A stretch of DNA of 64,000 nucleotides from Clostridiales bacterium. GTDB taxonomy: Bacteria > Bacillota > Clostridia > Lachnospirales > Lachnospiraceae. The translations under genes were made by a program, and so were the position numbers. Positions within the stretch are counted from its first letter, which is position 1. Every line of letters begins with the position of its first letter. The stretch lies in the NCBI GenBank assembly GCA_018372435.1, contig JAHAJA010000013.1, positions 1 to 64,000 of the forward strand. Reading direction: 5' to 3'. The notes under the pieces are model-generated. The model worked only from the letters and a program-made list of their open reading frames with translations. It did not search any database and was not told the origin of the DNA. Positions 52,333 through 60,820 of the stretch are shown piece by piece.

Positions 52333-52463
52333 AAAACCTCAAAGTACCAATTGGGAGTAGGAGTACTTTGAGGTTTCTTTTTTTCTAATTAATTGGGAGT
52401 TAATTAGATAGACTCTTATGGTCTCTTAACGGATGGCCAACTGAATTGGGAGTTTACAATTGG
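52333..52463 (+). ncRNA. Three hairpins with a shared TTGGGAG loop
   Basis: Hairpin 1 (52333-52377) GAAAACCTCAAAGTAC/GTACTTTGAGGTTTC is followed by eight T and terminates the upstream gene. Hairpin 2 (52384-52408) TCTAATTAA-TTGGGAG-TTAATTAGA is perfect. Hairpin 3 (52437-52463) CCAACTG/CAATTGG has one mismatch. AATTGGGAGT occurs in the loop of each (52349, 52391, 52444). The structures are seen; the ncRNA idea is inference. Confidence 0.4.
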
Positions 52464-52508
52464 TAAATGTGTTTTTTGTGGTATTTGTTTTGAATATGTT
52501 TATTAACA

Positions 52509-53276
52509 TTAACGTATAGGGAGAAAAATTTTAAATTCTGTCCAAGTATCATCAAACAGGCACTTTATAAATCCGTCATGGGCATTTATAATTTGATCTG
52601 TTATTGCAAGCCCCATACCCGTACCATTTGGCTTATATGTGATGAAAGGCTTGAATATATTTGGCTGTTCACGTAGATCAATAGGTTCTCCGTTGTTTTT
52701 AAAAGAGATGGTTATATAATCTGTAGTGTTATCTGATGCATCTAAGTTATTTACTTCTTCTTGAATAGTAATATATATTACTCCAGATTCACCAATTGCT
52801 TCTACGGCATTCTTAATGATATTAGTAAAAGCCTGTTTCAACTTAACGGAGTCACATACAAATGATTCTATTTTTGATAAAGAATCCTCTGTAGCATTAA
52901 GTTGAATCTTAATATCATTGTTTGCAGTATATATTATGAAACTTTGTGTGAGTTTCTGTAGCATCTCATATATATTAGTTGATTCTAGATTAAGTTCATT
53001 ACTATGGTTATAAGTAGTTACGTCTTCTAATAAGAGAATTAAGTCGCTAATGTCCTCTGTGAGTTGTTCCCAGAGATTACTTTCAGCAACCTCAGGATAG
53101 TGAGATTCAATTAGCTGTACAGTGCTACTTATTAAGGTTAACGGGTTTCTTATCTCATGGGTTATTTGAGAAATTACAAATTGGTGTTCAGATTCCATTT
53201 GTTTTACCACTTCATCTAATTCTTTATTTGCATTGCAAAGTTGATGAAGTCTCGCTGCTGTCTTATCATTATACAT
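52509..53276 (-). CDS. Orphan soluble histidine kinase
   Basis: 255 aa. No TM or sensor domain; a short N-terminal region leads into HisKA with the phospho-acceptor in ITHEIRNPLTLI (H near 41). The HATPase domain has the N box NIIKNAVEAIG, the G1 region FKNNGEPI and GTGMGLAI. No response regulator is adjacent. The start is 53276 (MYNDKTAARL), with AGAGGTG upstream. Orphan kinases of this kind in Clostridia often act on Spo0A, but nothing here proves it. Confidence 0.82.
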   Translation of the reverse strand: MYNDKTAARLHQLCNANKELDEVVKQMESEHQFVISQITHEIRNPLTLISSTVQLIESHYPEVAESNLWEQLTEDISDLILLLEDVTTYNHSNELNLESTNIYEMLQKLTQSFIIYTANNDIKIQLNATEDSLSKIESFVCDSVKLKQAFTNIIKNAVEAIGESGVIYITIQEEVNNLDASDNTTDYITISFKNNGEPIDLREQPNIFKPFITYKPNGTGMGLAITDQIINAHDGFIKCLFDDTWTEFKIFLPIR

Positions 53277-53616
53277 AAACATCACCTCTTTTACATATAT
53301 TACCAACAAAAAATGAGAATTTCAACTAATTTTTATTTACATCAATCGACAATCATAAGCTCAATTTATATAAATACTATATTTTTAGAGCTTTTTGTGT
53401 CTAAAAAAATCATAATAAGAGGAAGAAAAGAATAAAAACATTGTATTTAATTTGATACAATAGTAAAAAATAATTGAATTATATGCAAAAAACATGGGCA
53501 TACACCAGTAATTACCAAAATATGTAAATGAACAATACGGTTCGACAACATATTCAGTGAAGAAAGGTCAATGTATATTTAACAAATTAATGTTTAAAAT
53601 TAATAAAGTGTGAGTT
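53277..53616. other. AT-rich intergenic region
   Basis: Non-coding. The only recognisable site is a TGTCGAA word (minus, 53541-53547), matching the Spo0A-box core. I see no RNA gene or ORF of interest here. Confidence 0.4.
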
Positions 53617-53945
53617 ATAATGTAACTTATCGGAAGGAAATCAAGCGACGCGAAGCGTCATTTGATTTCACCCGATAAGTTAGCGATAGAACGAAGTTCT
53701 AGAGCTAGGAATTACACGGAGTGTAAGACCGTAACAAAGTCAAGAGTCTTGACTTGAAGGAGTCATATGTTAACAAGTATATTAGTTTTAATTTCACCCG
53801 ATAAGTTAGCGATAGAACGAAGTTCTAGAGCTAGGAATTACACGGAGTGTAAGACCGTAACAAAGTCAAGTATCTTGACTTGAAGGAGTCATATGTTAAC
53901 AAGTATATTAGTTTGATTTCACCCGATAAGTTAGCGATAGAACGA
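53617..53945 (+). repeat. Multi-hairpin repeat locus B
   Basis: Begins with the same 20 bases as locus A (ATAATGTAACTTATCGGAAG). A 56-nt hairpin (53625-53680) is followed by three CCCGATAAGTTAGCGATAGAA units starting at 53671, 53797 and 53922 (periods 126 and 125); the first two are near-identical over about 120 bp and the third is cut short. Each full unit contains perfect mini-hairpins (AGAAC-GAA-GTTCT, TTACAC-GGA-GTGTAA, GTCAAG-NNN-CTTGAC). It lies just upstream of the HIT gene, in the same direction. Confidence 0.85.
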
Positions 53946-53993
53946 ATAATACAAATTAAAATATAATATTTATAAGAAAACGGAGGAACAGTA

Positions 53994-54407
53994 ATGAAGG
54001 ATAATTGTATTTTCTGTAAAATAGCAGCAGGAGAAATTCCATCTTATACGATTTATGAAGACGATGATTTTAAGGCATTTATGGATATATCACCAGCTTC
54101 AAAGGGGCATACAATTTTAATTCCAAAAGTGCATGCAGATAATCTTTTTGAGTTAGATGAAACGTTAGCATCAAAATTACTTCCAGTAGCAGCGAGAATT
54201 GCTAAGGCATTAAAAGCAGAACTTCACTGTGAAGGATTGAATCTATTACAAAACAATGGTGAAATAGCTGGTCAAACGGTATTTCACTTCCATATGCATA
54301 TCATCCCTAGATATGAAGTAGACAAGGTGGTTGTTAAATGGGTGGAAGATAAATACGAAGGAGAACCACTTGATCAACTAAGTGAAAAAATTAAAAAACA
54401 CTTATAA
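53994..54407 (+). CDS. HIT-family hydrolase (HinT-like)
   Basis: 137 aa. The histidine triad is HFHMHIIPR. The N-terminal CIFCKIAAGEIPS (zinc-binding Cys pair) and ISPASKGHTILIPK are family marks. Proteins of this type hydrolyse AMP-lysine-like phosphoramidates; the cellular substrate is not known. CGGAGG precedes the ATG, about 48 bp after repeat locus B. Confidence 0.93.
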   Translation: MKDNCIFCKIAAGEIPSYTIYEDDDFKAFMDISPASKGHTILIPKVHADNLFELDETLASKLLPVAARIAKALKAELHCEGLNLLQNNGEIAGQTVFHFHMHIIPRYEVDKVVVKWVEDKYEGEPLDQLSEKIKKHL

Positions 54408-54439
54408 GAAGCGTTTAAAAATAACATCGATTATATGTA

Positions 54440-54494
54440 AAAAGAGACTACTGCAAAATTATTTCTACTCGCATATTTTGCAATAGTCTCTTTT
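54440..54494. terminator. Terminator between HIT gene and murG
   Basis: AAAAGAGACTA and TAGTCTCTTTT, extended by TGCAAAAT/ATTTTGCA, form a long stem that can act in both directions between two convergent genes. Confidence 0.85.
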
Positions 54495-54496
54495 CT

Positions 54497-55570
54497 CTAG
54501 CGTTTTCCTTTGGCTAGACTTTCTATAAGTGTAACGATAGAAGCTACCGCATCATTCAAGTTACTTTCACTCATTTTCGAGGTATAAGAAGTACGGTTTT
54601 CGTATACTTCATTAACAGCCTTTAATAAAGTATCTTCTGTTAATTCTTCTTCTGGTAATACATAACTAAAACCTTGCTTCTTAAAGGAAGCTGCGTTAAG
54701 TATTTGATCACCACGACTTTGTGCCGCTGATAATGGTATCAATATATTCGGCTTTTTCAGTGCAAGTAATTCACAGATTGCGTTTGCACCAGCACGAGAG
54801 ATTACAATGTCGGCACAAGCTAGTAAATCACTAAGTTCTTCTTTAATATATTCGTATTGGACATATCCTTTTTTACCTACGAGGGATTCATCCACTTTGC
54901 CTTTGCCGCACAAATGAATGACTTGGAATTGTTTTAATAGTGTATCTAGAATCTTACGAACAGCTTCATTCACTACGGCAGATCCAAGACTTCCACCTAC
55001 AATTAAGATAGTAGGTTTGTTCTGTGAGAATCCACAGAAATCAAGACCCTTTAATTTGTTTCCAGAAAAAAGTTCTTTACGGATAGGAGAACCTGTTAAG
55101 ACTGCTTTTCCTTCTGGAAGATTATTTAATGTTTCAGGGAAGTTTGCACATACTTTAGTTGCAGAAGGAATACAGATACGGTTTGCAAGGCCAGGAGTCA
55201 TATCTGATTCATGAATAATGGTTGGAACTTTTCTCTTTTTAGCGGCTAAAACAACAGGAACCGTTACAAACCCACCTTTAGAAAAGATAACATCCGGTTT
55301 TAATTCTTTAATTAAATTTTTTGCTTCAAAGTAACCTTTAACTACTTTGAAGGGATCACTAAAATTCTTAACATCAAAGTAACGTCTTAGTTTACCAGAA
55401 GATATACCGTGGTAAGGAATATTCAGATCCTCGATTAATTTACGTTCCATTCCATCATAAGAACCAATGTATTGTATATCATATCCGGCAGATTTCAGCG
55501 CAGGAATTAACGCAATGTTTGGTGTGACATGCCCAGCGGTACCACCACCAGTAAGTATAACTCGTTTCAT
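54497..55570 (-). CDS. murG: UDP-GlcNAc transferase MurG (lipid II synthesis)
   Basis: 357 aa GT-B glycosyltransferase. It adds GlcNAc to undecaprenyl-pyrophosphoryl-MurNAc-pentapeptide on the inner membrane face. The N-terminal GGGTAGHVTPN loop, FSKGGFVTVPV, HESDMTPGLANR, and the donor-site VGGSLGSAVVN, SRAGANAICELLAL and AAQSRGDQ motifs are complete. The start at 55570 has GGAGG 7 nt upstream. It stands apart from a mur/fts cluster. Confidence 0.96.
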   Translation of the reverse strand: MKRVILTGGGTAGHVTPNIALIPALKSAGYDIQYIGSYDGMERKLIEDLNIPYHGISSGKLRRYFDVKNFSDPFKVVKGYFEAKNLIKELKPDVIFSKGGFVTVPVVLAAKKRKVPTIIHESDMTPGLANRICIPSATKVCANFPETLNNLPEGKAVLTGSPIRKELFSGNKLKGLDFCGFSQNKPTILIVGGSLGSAVVNEAVRKILDTLLKQFQVIHLCGKGKVDESLVGKKGYVQYEYIKEELSDLLACADIVISRAGANAICELLALKKPNILIPLSAAQSRGDQILNAASFKKQGFSYVLPEEELTEDTLLKAVNEVYENRTSYTSKMSESNLNDAVASIVTLIESLAKGKR

Positions 55571-55706
55571 AATGAACCTCCATTCCTTTTTGTATTGGAT
55601 CAACTGCGTATTAATCCCTGCAATTGGTCCGTTGTATATAAATGTTTTCACAGTATATAAATACTTTCATTGTTAGGCTGAAGCAGATCAGATTGGCGCA
55701 ATCATC

Positions 55707-56606
55707 CTAAGTGAAGCGATGTCGGTATCCGCAGCGTTTGCAAAGGTCTTCAACTACGACTGAATTCTTAAATCCTTGTAGTATATCTTGTGCTCTTTTT
55801 CCATTAATAATGGATGAAAAAGATTCTGAGAAGATATTACCTAGTGAGATATCGCCTTCATTATCTAGACAACACGGTACTACTGTTCCATCTACTAAAA
55901 TAGCTGCTTGTGTACCTAGGCCATAACAAAATCCACTGGTGCTTAACACAGGGACATCAAGACTTGGCCATTCAAAACGTTTATCTTGGTTTAAGAAGAC
56001 TCGTTCCATTAATTTTATGCCTCGTGTAATGTGCTCGGGTTCAATAGAAAGGCCAAAAGAGTTTTCCAAAAGCGAGAGAACATAACGATTTTTCTCGTGT
56101 GTAAGAGAGCTTGAACATTCACCTTCTAAATTCCAGAGGCGTAAGGCAGTAATTGCCTTGGTGTGTGTACTCATGTATTTTGCATAGTCTATTACCTGAT
56201 CAATATAGTTGGAAAGTTCTTTAAAGACAGACTGTGATACCTTGTTATTTAATGATAATTCTTCTTCATGCTCGAAACTATGAAGAGATATATTCACTTG
56301 TCGTAAGGCAGTTGCATGATATAAGATTTCTTGCTTCTTTTTAAGCAATGTTCCGTTTGTAGTTATATTGGCATGCATATGGTATTTTTCGCATAACGAT
56401 AAAATATCCTGTAGCTTATCATGTAACAGAGGTTCCCCTTTCACATGAAGATAGACATAATCGGTATAAGGGGATATTTCTGTTAAGATATGTTCAAAGT
56501 TTTCTGTCGACATGTAAGTATGTGCTCTAGTGGACTTTGGGCAGAAGCTACAGAATAGGTTACATATATTCGTTATTTCTATATAGATGCGTTTGAACTG
56601 CTTCAA
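55707..56606 (-). CDS. Radical SAM/SPASM-like protein
   Basis: 299 aa. The radical SAM cluster motif is CNLFCSFC (CxxxCxxC, near residue 14). A C-terminal extension (GFCYGLGTQ, PCCLDNEGDI, CKRCGYRHR) supplies further Cys that could hold auxiliary clusters, as in SPASM proteins. The reaction is unknown; an HVKGEPLLHDKL motif matches the GGEP region. The start is TTG, directly next to the stop of the TSCPD gene, so the two are co-translated. Confidence 0.78.
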   Translation of the reverse strand: MKQFKRIYIEITNICNLFCSFCPKSTRAHTYMSTENFEHILTEISPYTDYVYLHVKGEPLLHDKLQDILSLCEKYHMHANITTNGTLLKKKQEILYHATALRQVNISLHSFEHEEELSLNNKVSQSVFKELSNYIDQVIDYAKYMSTHTKAITALRLWNLEGECSSSLTHEKNRYVLSLLENSFGLSIEPEHITRGIKLMERVFLNQDKRFEWPSLDVPVLSTSGFCYGLGTQAAILVDGTVVPCCLDNEGDISLGNIFSESFSSIINGKRAQDILQGFKNSVVVEDLCKRCGYRHRFT

Positions 56607-56849
56607 TTATTTCTGTGAGTAAGCTTTTAGAGCTTGTGCTAATTGATCGGGACAAGAAGTTGGACGAAAACCACATTTAACGCCTTCAAGTCTTTTAATA
56701 ACCTCATCAACGGACATGCCTTCCACTAACTTGGATATACCTTGTGTGTTACCTGAACAACCACCAACAAAGTCTACACTTTTGATGATATCGTCTTCGA
56801 TTTCAAACTGGATTTCTCTGCTACAAACACCAGATGTCTTGTAATTCAT
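56607..56849 (-). CDS. TIGR03905-type TSCPD domain protein
   Basis: 80 aa. The TSCPD tetrapeptide region is FRPTSCPDQLAQAL near the C-terminus; a second Cys-Gly motif is FVGGCSGNTQGI. This short form stands alone, unlike the C-terminal domain of class II ribonucleotide reductase. Its role is unknown. TAGGAG precedes the ATG. It is the first gene of the pair with the radical SAM protein. Confidence 0.88.
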   Translation of the reverse strand: MNYKTSGVCSREIQFEIEDDIIKSVDFVGGCSGNTQGISKLVEGMSVDEVIKRLEGVKCGFRPTSCPDQLAQALKAYSQK

Positions 56850-56998
56850 ACTATATCTCCTAACTTAAAATATTCTAATCTAGTGTATTATTTTATATTA
56901 GTTTACCTTTATTTGCAATGGAAATTCATATATTCTTGCATTTAATTATTAGAAATGGTAAAGTCTAATAAAAACGTAAATGATCTAGGAGGACAAGC

Positions 56999-57697
56999 AT
57001 GAAGATAGGTATTATCGGGGCAATGGAACAAGAAGTTGCTAATTTGAAAGAAATAATGGAAGTAGATAGAACGATTCGTAAAGCAAGTATGGTGTTTATG
57101 AGCGGTAAGCTAAGTGGCAGGAATGTTGTTATCGTTCGTAGTGGAATTGGTAAAGTAAATGCAGCTGTATGTACACAGATTCTCGTAGATGAATTTGGTG
57201 TGGACGTAGTCATTAATACAGGGGTAGCAGGGTCCCTTCGCAATGAGATTAACATTGGAGATATTGTTTTATCAACGGATGCGATTACACACGATATGGA
57301 TGCAACAGGATTTGGGTATGAAGTTGGTGTAATACCACAGATGGACAATTCCGTTTTCGTTGCTGACGAAAGGTTAATAGGTATTGCGAAGGAAGTATGT
57401 GAAGAAGTAAACCCAGATATCAATGTGTTTGAAGGAAGAGTTCTTAGTGGAGATCAATTCATCTCAGATCGTGACAAGAAAGAATGGCTTGTAAAACAAT
57501 TTTCAGGGTATTGTACAGAGATGGAAGGGGCAGCAATTGCGCAAACTGCATATCTTAACAAGATTCCTTTCTTAGTAATAAGAGCGATTTCCGATAAAGC
57601 AGATAATAGTGCAGAGATGGATTATAGTGAATTCGAGGCAAAGGCAATTGAACATACAGTTAAGTTAGTATGTGGTTTAGTGGAAAGAATAGTTTAG
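56999..57697 (+). CDS. mtnN: 5'-methylthioadenosine/S-adenosylhomocysteine nucleosidase
   Basis: 232 aa. It removes adenine from MTA and SAH. The conserved IGIIGAMEQEVANL start, NTGVAGSL, SGDQFI, CTEMEGAAIAQ (catalytic Glu pair) and AISDKAD segments are all present. TAGGAGG is 8 nt from the ATG. A terminator follows. Confidence 0.96.
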   Translation: MKIGIIGAMEQEVANLKEIMEVDRTIRKASMVFMSGKLSGRNVVIVRSGIGKVNAAVCTQILVDEFGVDVVINTGVAGSLRNEINIGDIVLSTDAITHDMDATGFGYEVGVIPQMDNSVFVADERLIGIAKEVCEEVNPDINVFEGRVLSGDQFISDRDKKEWLVKQFSGYCTEMEGAAIAQTAYLNKIPFLVIRAISDKADNSAEMDYSEFEAKAIEHTVKLVCGLVERIV

Positions 57698-57704
57698 AAT
57701 ATCA

Positions 57705-57743
57705 CAGCAATGGTTGAAATATAGTCGACCGTTGCTGTTTTTT
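57705..57743 (+). terminator. Terminator after mtnN
   Basis: CAGCAATGGT and ACCGTTGCTG pair (one G-T) and six T follow. Confidence 0.8.
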
Positions 57744-57889
57744 GTTGCTATCAAGAGGTTAATCAAGTTAGGTGTAAAGTAAGCAAGTAATTTGTCAATG
57801 ACTTTTATGGACAAGGACCTTTTCAATTAAATGAGAATACGGTATAATAAATGTAAATTTATGGTAATGACGAAAGGGGAAGTTGGTAT

Positions 57890-59053
57890 ATGATACAGCA
57901 ACTTTATGACGATTATATCTTTATTTATGGAATGGCGGGTTTGTGCGTATTAGGAACATTGTTAAAAATTATGGTGAGTCGTACATATAAAAGATTGATT
58001 AAGGCATCGGATAATATGGGATCTACGAAGCACAAATTAATGAAATTGATGAAAATGAAGTTTGAAGCTTGCTACAAATTAAAAATAGGTGTTAATAATG
58101 TGGATAGTTTTGTGGATAAGTATGTATATAAACATAAAATATGTGGAATTCACTTATACACATGGGAGAATATCGGTGGACAACTTTTGATTCTATGCCT
58201 TTTAGCCGGCACAGTAGGTTCGGTTTTGGGACTCGTATACAATTGTGGAAAAAACGATATTTTAATAACATTCTTTTCGGGGGTGTTTACTAGCAGTTTG
58301 TTGATAGTTGTGGAGAGTTTTATTAATCTGGGTGCCAAGAAGAGTATTTTGAAAGCTAACATTACTGATTATTTAGAGAATTTCCTAAAAGTTCGTCTGG
58401 AACAAGAAAATTTCACTCCTGAAGTATTAGAAGAATATAGACAAGAATATTTTAGCAGTGCAAAAAAAAGTGATGGCAAGAAAGATAAAAAGAAAGAAAC
58501 TAAGAGTGTAGAAAGCTCATCTATCGTTGAGGATAAGTATACTAGGAATCGAAGAATTGTTGAAGAGTTAAAGGCTGAGGAACAAGCCTTGAAACTAGAT
58601 AAAGAGAAAGAAAGAGAAAAAAAGCGCCAATTTGAAAAAGAGCAAAGGTCAAGTTCAGATCTGAAAAATCAATCCGTAGCAGGTGAGAGAGAGATAAGTA
58701 AAAAAGAACGTAATAAAGAGATGCTATTAAGAGAAAAAGAACTTAATGCAAAGCAAATAAAGGCACAACAAGTTAGGGAAATTCCTGCTGAAGAGAAACC
58801 TAACAAGGCTGTAGATGAAGTACAAAAAAATCTACAACCTATCCATACTGTAAAAGAGGATGAGGTTGAGAGTATGCGCTTCTTGATCAAGAACCTTGCA
58901 GATACTGCGGCTAGTCAAGAGGGAGCGCATGAGGCAGAAGAACAAATAATGCCAAAGGAAAAAGTAGATTCCAAAAAGGATAATCAACGCGTGTCTAGAA
59001 CAGAAAGTGAAGAGAAGATTATTGAAGATATTCTAAAAGAGTTCTTAGCCTGA
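57890..59053 (+). CDS. Unknown membrane protein with long charged tail
   Basis: 387 aa, not recognised. The N-terminal half has three hydrophobic segments (about 10-30, 98-120, 128-150). From about residue 190 to the end it is a highly charged, Lys/Glu-rich, probably coiled-coil and disordered tail with alternating KEK/EKE runs, ending in SEEKIIEDILKEFLA. It has its own SD (AAAGGGG) and stands between mtnN and pgi. A cytoplasmic scaffold or a membrane-linked regulator is possible; nothing specific is supported. Confidence 0.75.
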   Translation: MIQQLYDDYIFIYGMAGLCVLGTLLKIMVSRTYKRLIKASDNMGSTKHKLMKLMKMKFEACYKLKIGVNNVDSFVDKYVYKHKICGIHLYTWENIGGQLLILCLLAGTVGSVLGLVYNCGKNDILITFFSGVFTSSLLIVVESFINLGAKKSILKANITDYLENFLKVRLEQENFTPEVLEEYRQEYFSSAKKSDGKKDKKKETKSVESSSIVEDKYTRNRRIVEELKAEEQALKLDKEKEREKKRQFEKEQRSSSDLKNQSVAGEREISKKERNKEMLLREKELNAKQIKAQQVREIPAEEKPNKAVDEVQKNLQPIHTVKEDEVESMRFLIKNLADTAASQEGAHEAEEQIMPKEKVDSKKDNQRVSRTESEEKIIEDILKEFLA

Positions 59054-59223
59054 AACGTTTTCTATAGCTAAAATGCTAAACTTTGCGAAAAACTGTTTAA
59101 ATTGTATATTGAATATATAAGATCCATTTGTTAAAATAGGTTTAACTATTGAGTACACTTGAGAAGTATTGTGGTTTCAATTTACAATCTAGTGCGCTAA
59201 TTTTAACAAAGGAGTGTTATTAC

Positions 59224-60573
59224 ATGAAAACAAGAGTTTCATTTGATTACTCAGCAGCCAAGAAGTTTATCTCTAACGATGAGATAAATATGATGGAAAC
59301 AATCGCTGAGGGTGCAAAAAAACAGTTACTTAGTAAATCTGGTGCAGGTAATGACTTTTTAGGTTGGATTGATCTTCCTGTTGATTATGACAAAGATGAG
59401 TTTGCTAGAATTCAAGCTGCAGCTAAAAAAATTCAAAGTGATTCTGAAGTTTTATTAGTTATCGGAATTGGTGGATCTTATCTTGGAGCTAGAGCAGCTA
59501 TTGAATTCTTACGCCACAGTTTTTATAATTCAGTATCAAAAGAGATTAGAAAAACTCCAGAAATCTATTATGTAGGAAATAATATTAGTAGTACTTATAT
59601 TAGCCACTTAATTGAAACAATCGGTGATAGAGATTTCTCTGTTAACATTATCAGTAAATCAGGAACAACTACAGAACCAGCAATTGCTTTCCGTGTATTC
59701 AAAAAACTATTAACTGAGAAGTACGGAAAAGAAGAGGCGGCAAAACGTATCTATGCTACTACAGATAAGGAAAAAGGAGCGTTAAAGAACCTTGCAACAG
59801 AAGAAGGTTATGAGAGCTTCGTAGTACCTGATGATGTTGGTGGTAGATTCTCTGTATTAACAGCTGTAGGCTTATTGCCAATCGCAGTTAGTGGTGCTGA
59901 CATTACTAAGTTAATGGAAGGTGCTGCAAGCATGAGAGAACGTTGTCTTAACAACTCATATGAAGATAATGATGCCGTTTTATATGCAGCGGTTCGTAAT
60001 ATCTTACTAAGAAAAGGTAAGAGTATTGAAATCCTAGCTAACTATGAACCAGCGCTTCACTATGTAAATGAATGGTGGAAGCAATTATATGGTGAAAGTG
60101 AAGGTAAGGATCAAAAAGGTATCTTCCCTGCAGCAGTTGATTTAACAACAGATCTTCACTCTATGGGACAGTTTATCCAAGACGGACAGAGAACAATGTT
60201 TGAAACAGTAGTAAATCTTGAAAAATCAACTTGTGAAATAATCTTAGAGGAAGAAGCAGTTGACTTAGACGGATTAAATTACTTAGCTGGTAAATCAGTT
60301 GATTTTGTTAATAAGAGTGCAATGAAAGGTACTCTATTAGCTCATACTGATGGAGACGTTCCAAACCTTATCGTTAATTTACCAGAACAAACAGAATTCT
60401 ATTTAGGTGAATTATTCTATTTCTTCGAATTTGCTTGCGGTGTAAGTGGTTATATCTTAGGTGTTAATCCATTTGATCAACCGGGTGTTGAAAGCTACAA
60501 GAAAAACATGTTTGCTTTACTTGGTAAACCAGGATTTGAAGCACAAAGAGAAGAATTATTAAAGAGATTATAG
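59224..60573 (+). CDS. pgi: Glucose-6-phosphate isomerase
   Basis: 449 aa, the shorter bacterial form. It interconverts glucose-6-P and fructose-6-P. IGIGGSYLGARAAIEFL, ISKSGTTTEPAIAFR and QDGQRTMFETV are visible, and the catalytic Glu and His regions (VGGRFSVLTAVGLLP, FDQPGVESYK) are intact. The start at 59224 (MKTRVSFDYS) has AAAGGAG 9 nt upstream; the upstream extension is not conserved. Confidence 0.95.
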   Translation: MKTRVSFDYSAAKKFISNDEINMMETIAEGAKKQLLSKSGAGNDFLGWIDLPVDYDKDEFARIQAAAKKIQSDSEVLLVIGIGGSYLGARAAIEFLRHSFYNSVSKEIRKTPEIYYVGNNISSTYISHLIETIGDRDFSVNIISKSGTTTEPAIAFRVFKKLLTEKYGKEEAAKRIYATTDKEKGALKNLATEEGYESFVVPDDVGGRFSVLTAVGLLPIAVSGADITKLMEGAASMRERCLNNSYEDNDAVLYAAVRNILLRKGKSIEILANYEPALHYVNEWWKQLYGESEGKDQKGIFPAAVDLTTDLHSMGQFIQDGQRTMFETVVNLEKSTCEIILEEEAVDLDGLNYLAGKSVDFVNKSAMKGTLLAHTDGDVPNLIVNLPEQTEFYLGELFYFFEFACGVSGYILGVNPFDQPGVESYKKNMFALLGKPGFEAQREELLKRL

Positions 60574-60601
60574 TAAAATAGAGCAATCTATTATAATAAA
60601 T

Positions 60602-60645
60602 AAAGGCTATCTGTTAAGTTAGTAAACTTAGTGGATAGCCTTTTT
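60602..60645 (+). terminator. Terminator after pgi
   Basis: AAAGGCTATC and GATAGCCTTT pair, with TTAAGTT/AAACTTA inside, then TTT. Confidence 0.85.
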
Positions 60646-60759
60646 CGTTATTAAATCTTGAATTTTTACACGAAATAGATAGAATTATTCTTTGATAAAG
60701 GAATTGATTTTTTACATGCAACATGTAATAATGGCAATAGAGAGAGGGACACGTGTATC

Positions 60760-60819
60760 ATGAAATATACGGAAGTTCTTGTGGAACATTTGAGGAAGGG
60801 TATACCAAGGAGGAAATAG
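60760..60819 (+). CDS. Possible leader peptide of the MATE gene
   Basis: 19 aa (MKYTEVLVEHLRKGIPRRK). It ends one base before the MATE start codon, and its last codons contain the MATE SD (AAGGAGG). A weak AGAGGG SD lies 11 nt upstream. Translation of this frame would cross the next gene's SD, allowing coupling. No homologue recognised. Confidence 0.35.
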   Translation: MKYTEVLVEHLRKGIPRRK

Positions 60820-60820
60820 T

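Noticed and set aside
53241..53435. Plus-strand ORF of 64 codons near the orphan kinase
   Set aside because: It overlaps the 5' end of the kinase gene, has no SD and a composition typical of AT-rich non-coding DNA.
53671..53945. CRISPR array reading of the tandem repeats
   Set aside because: Units are about 125 bp, only two to three copies, with no variable spacers and no cas genes in the window.
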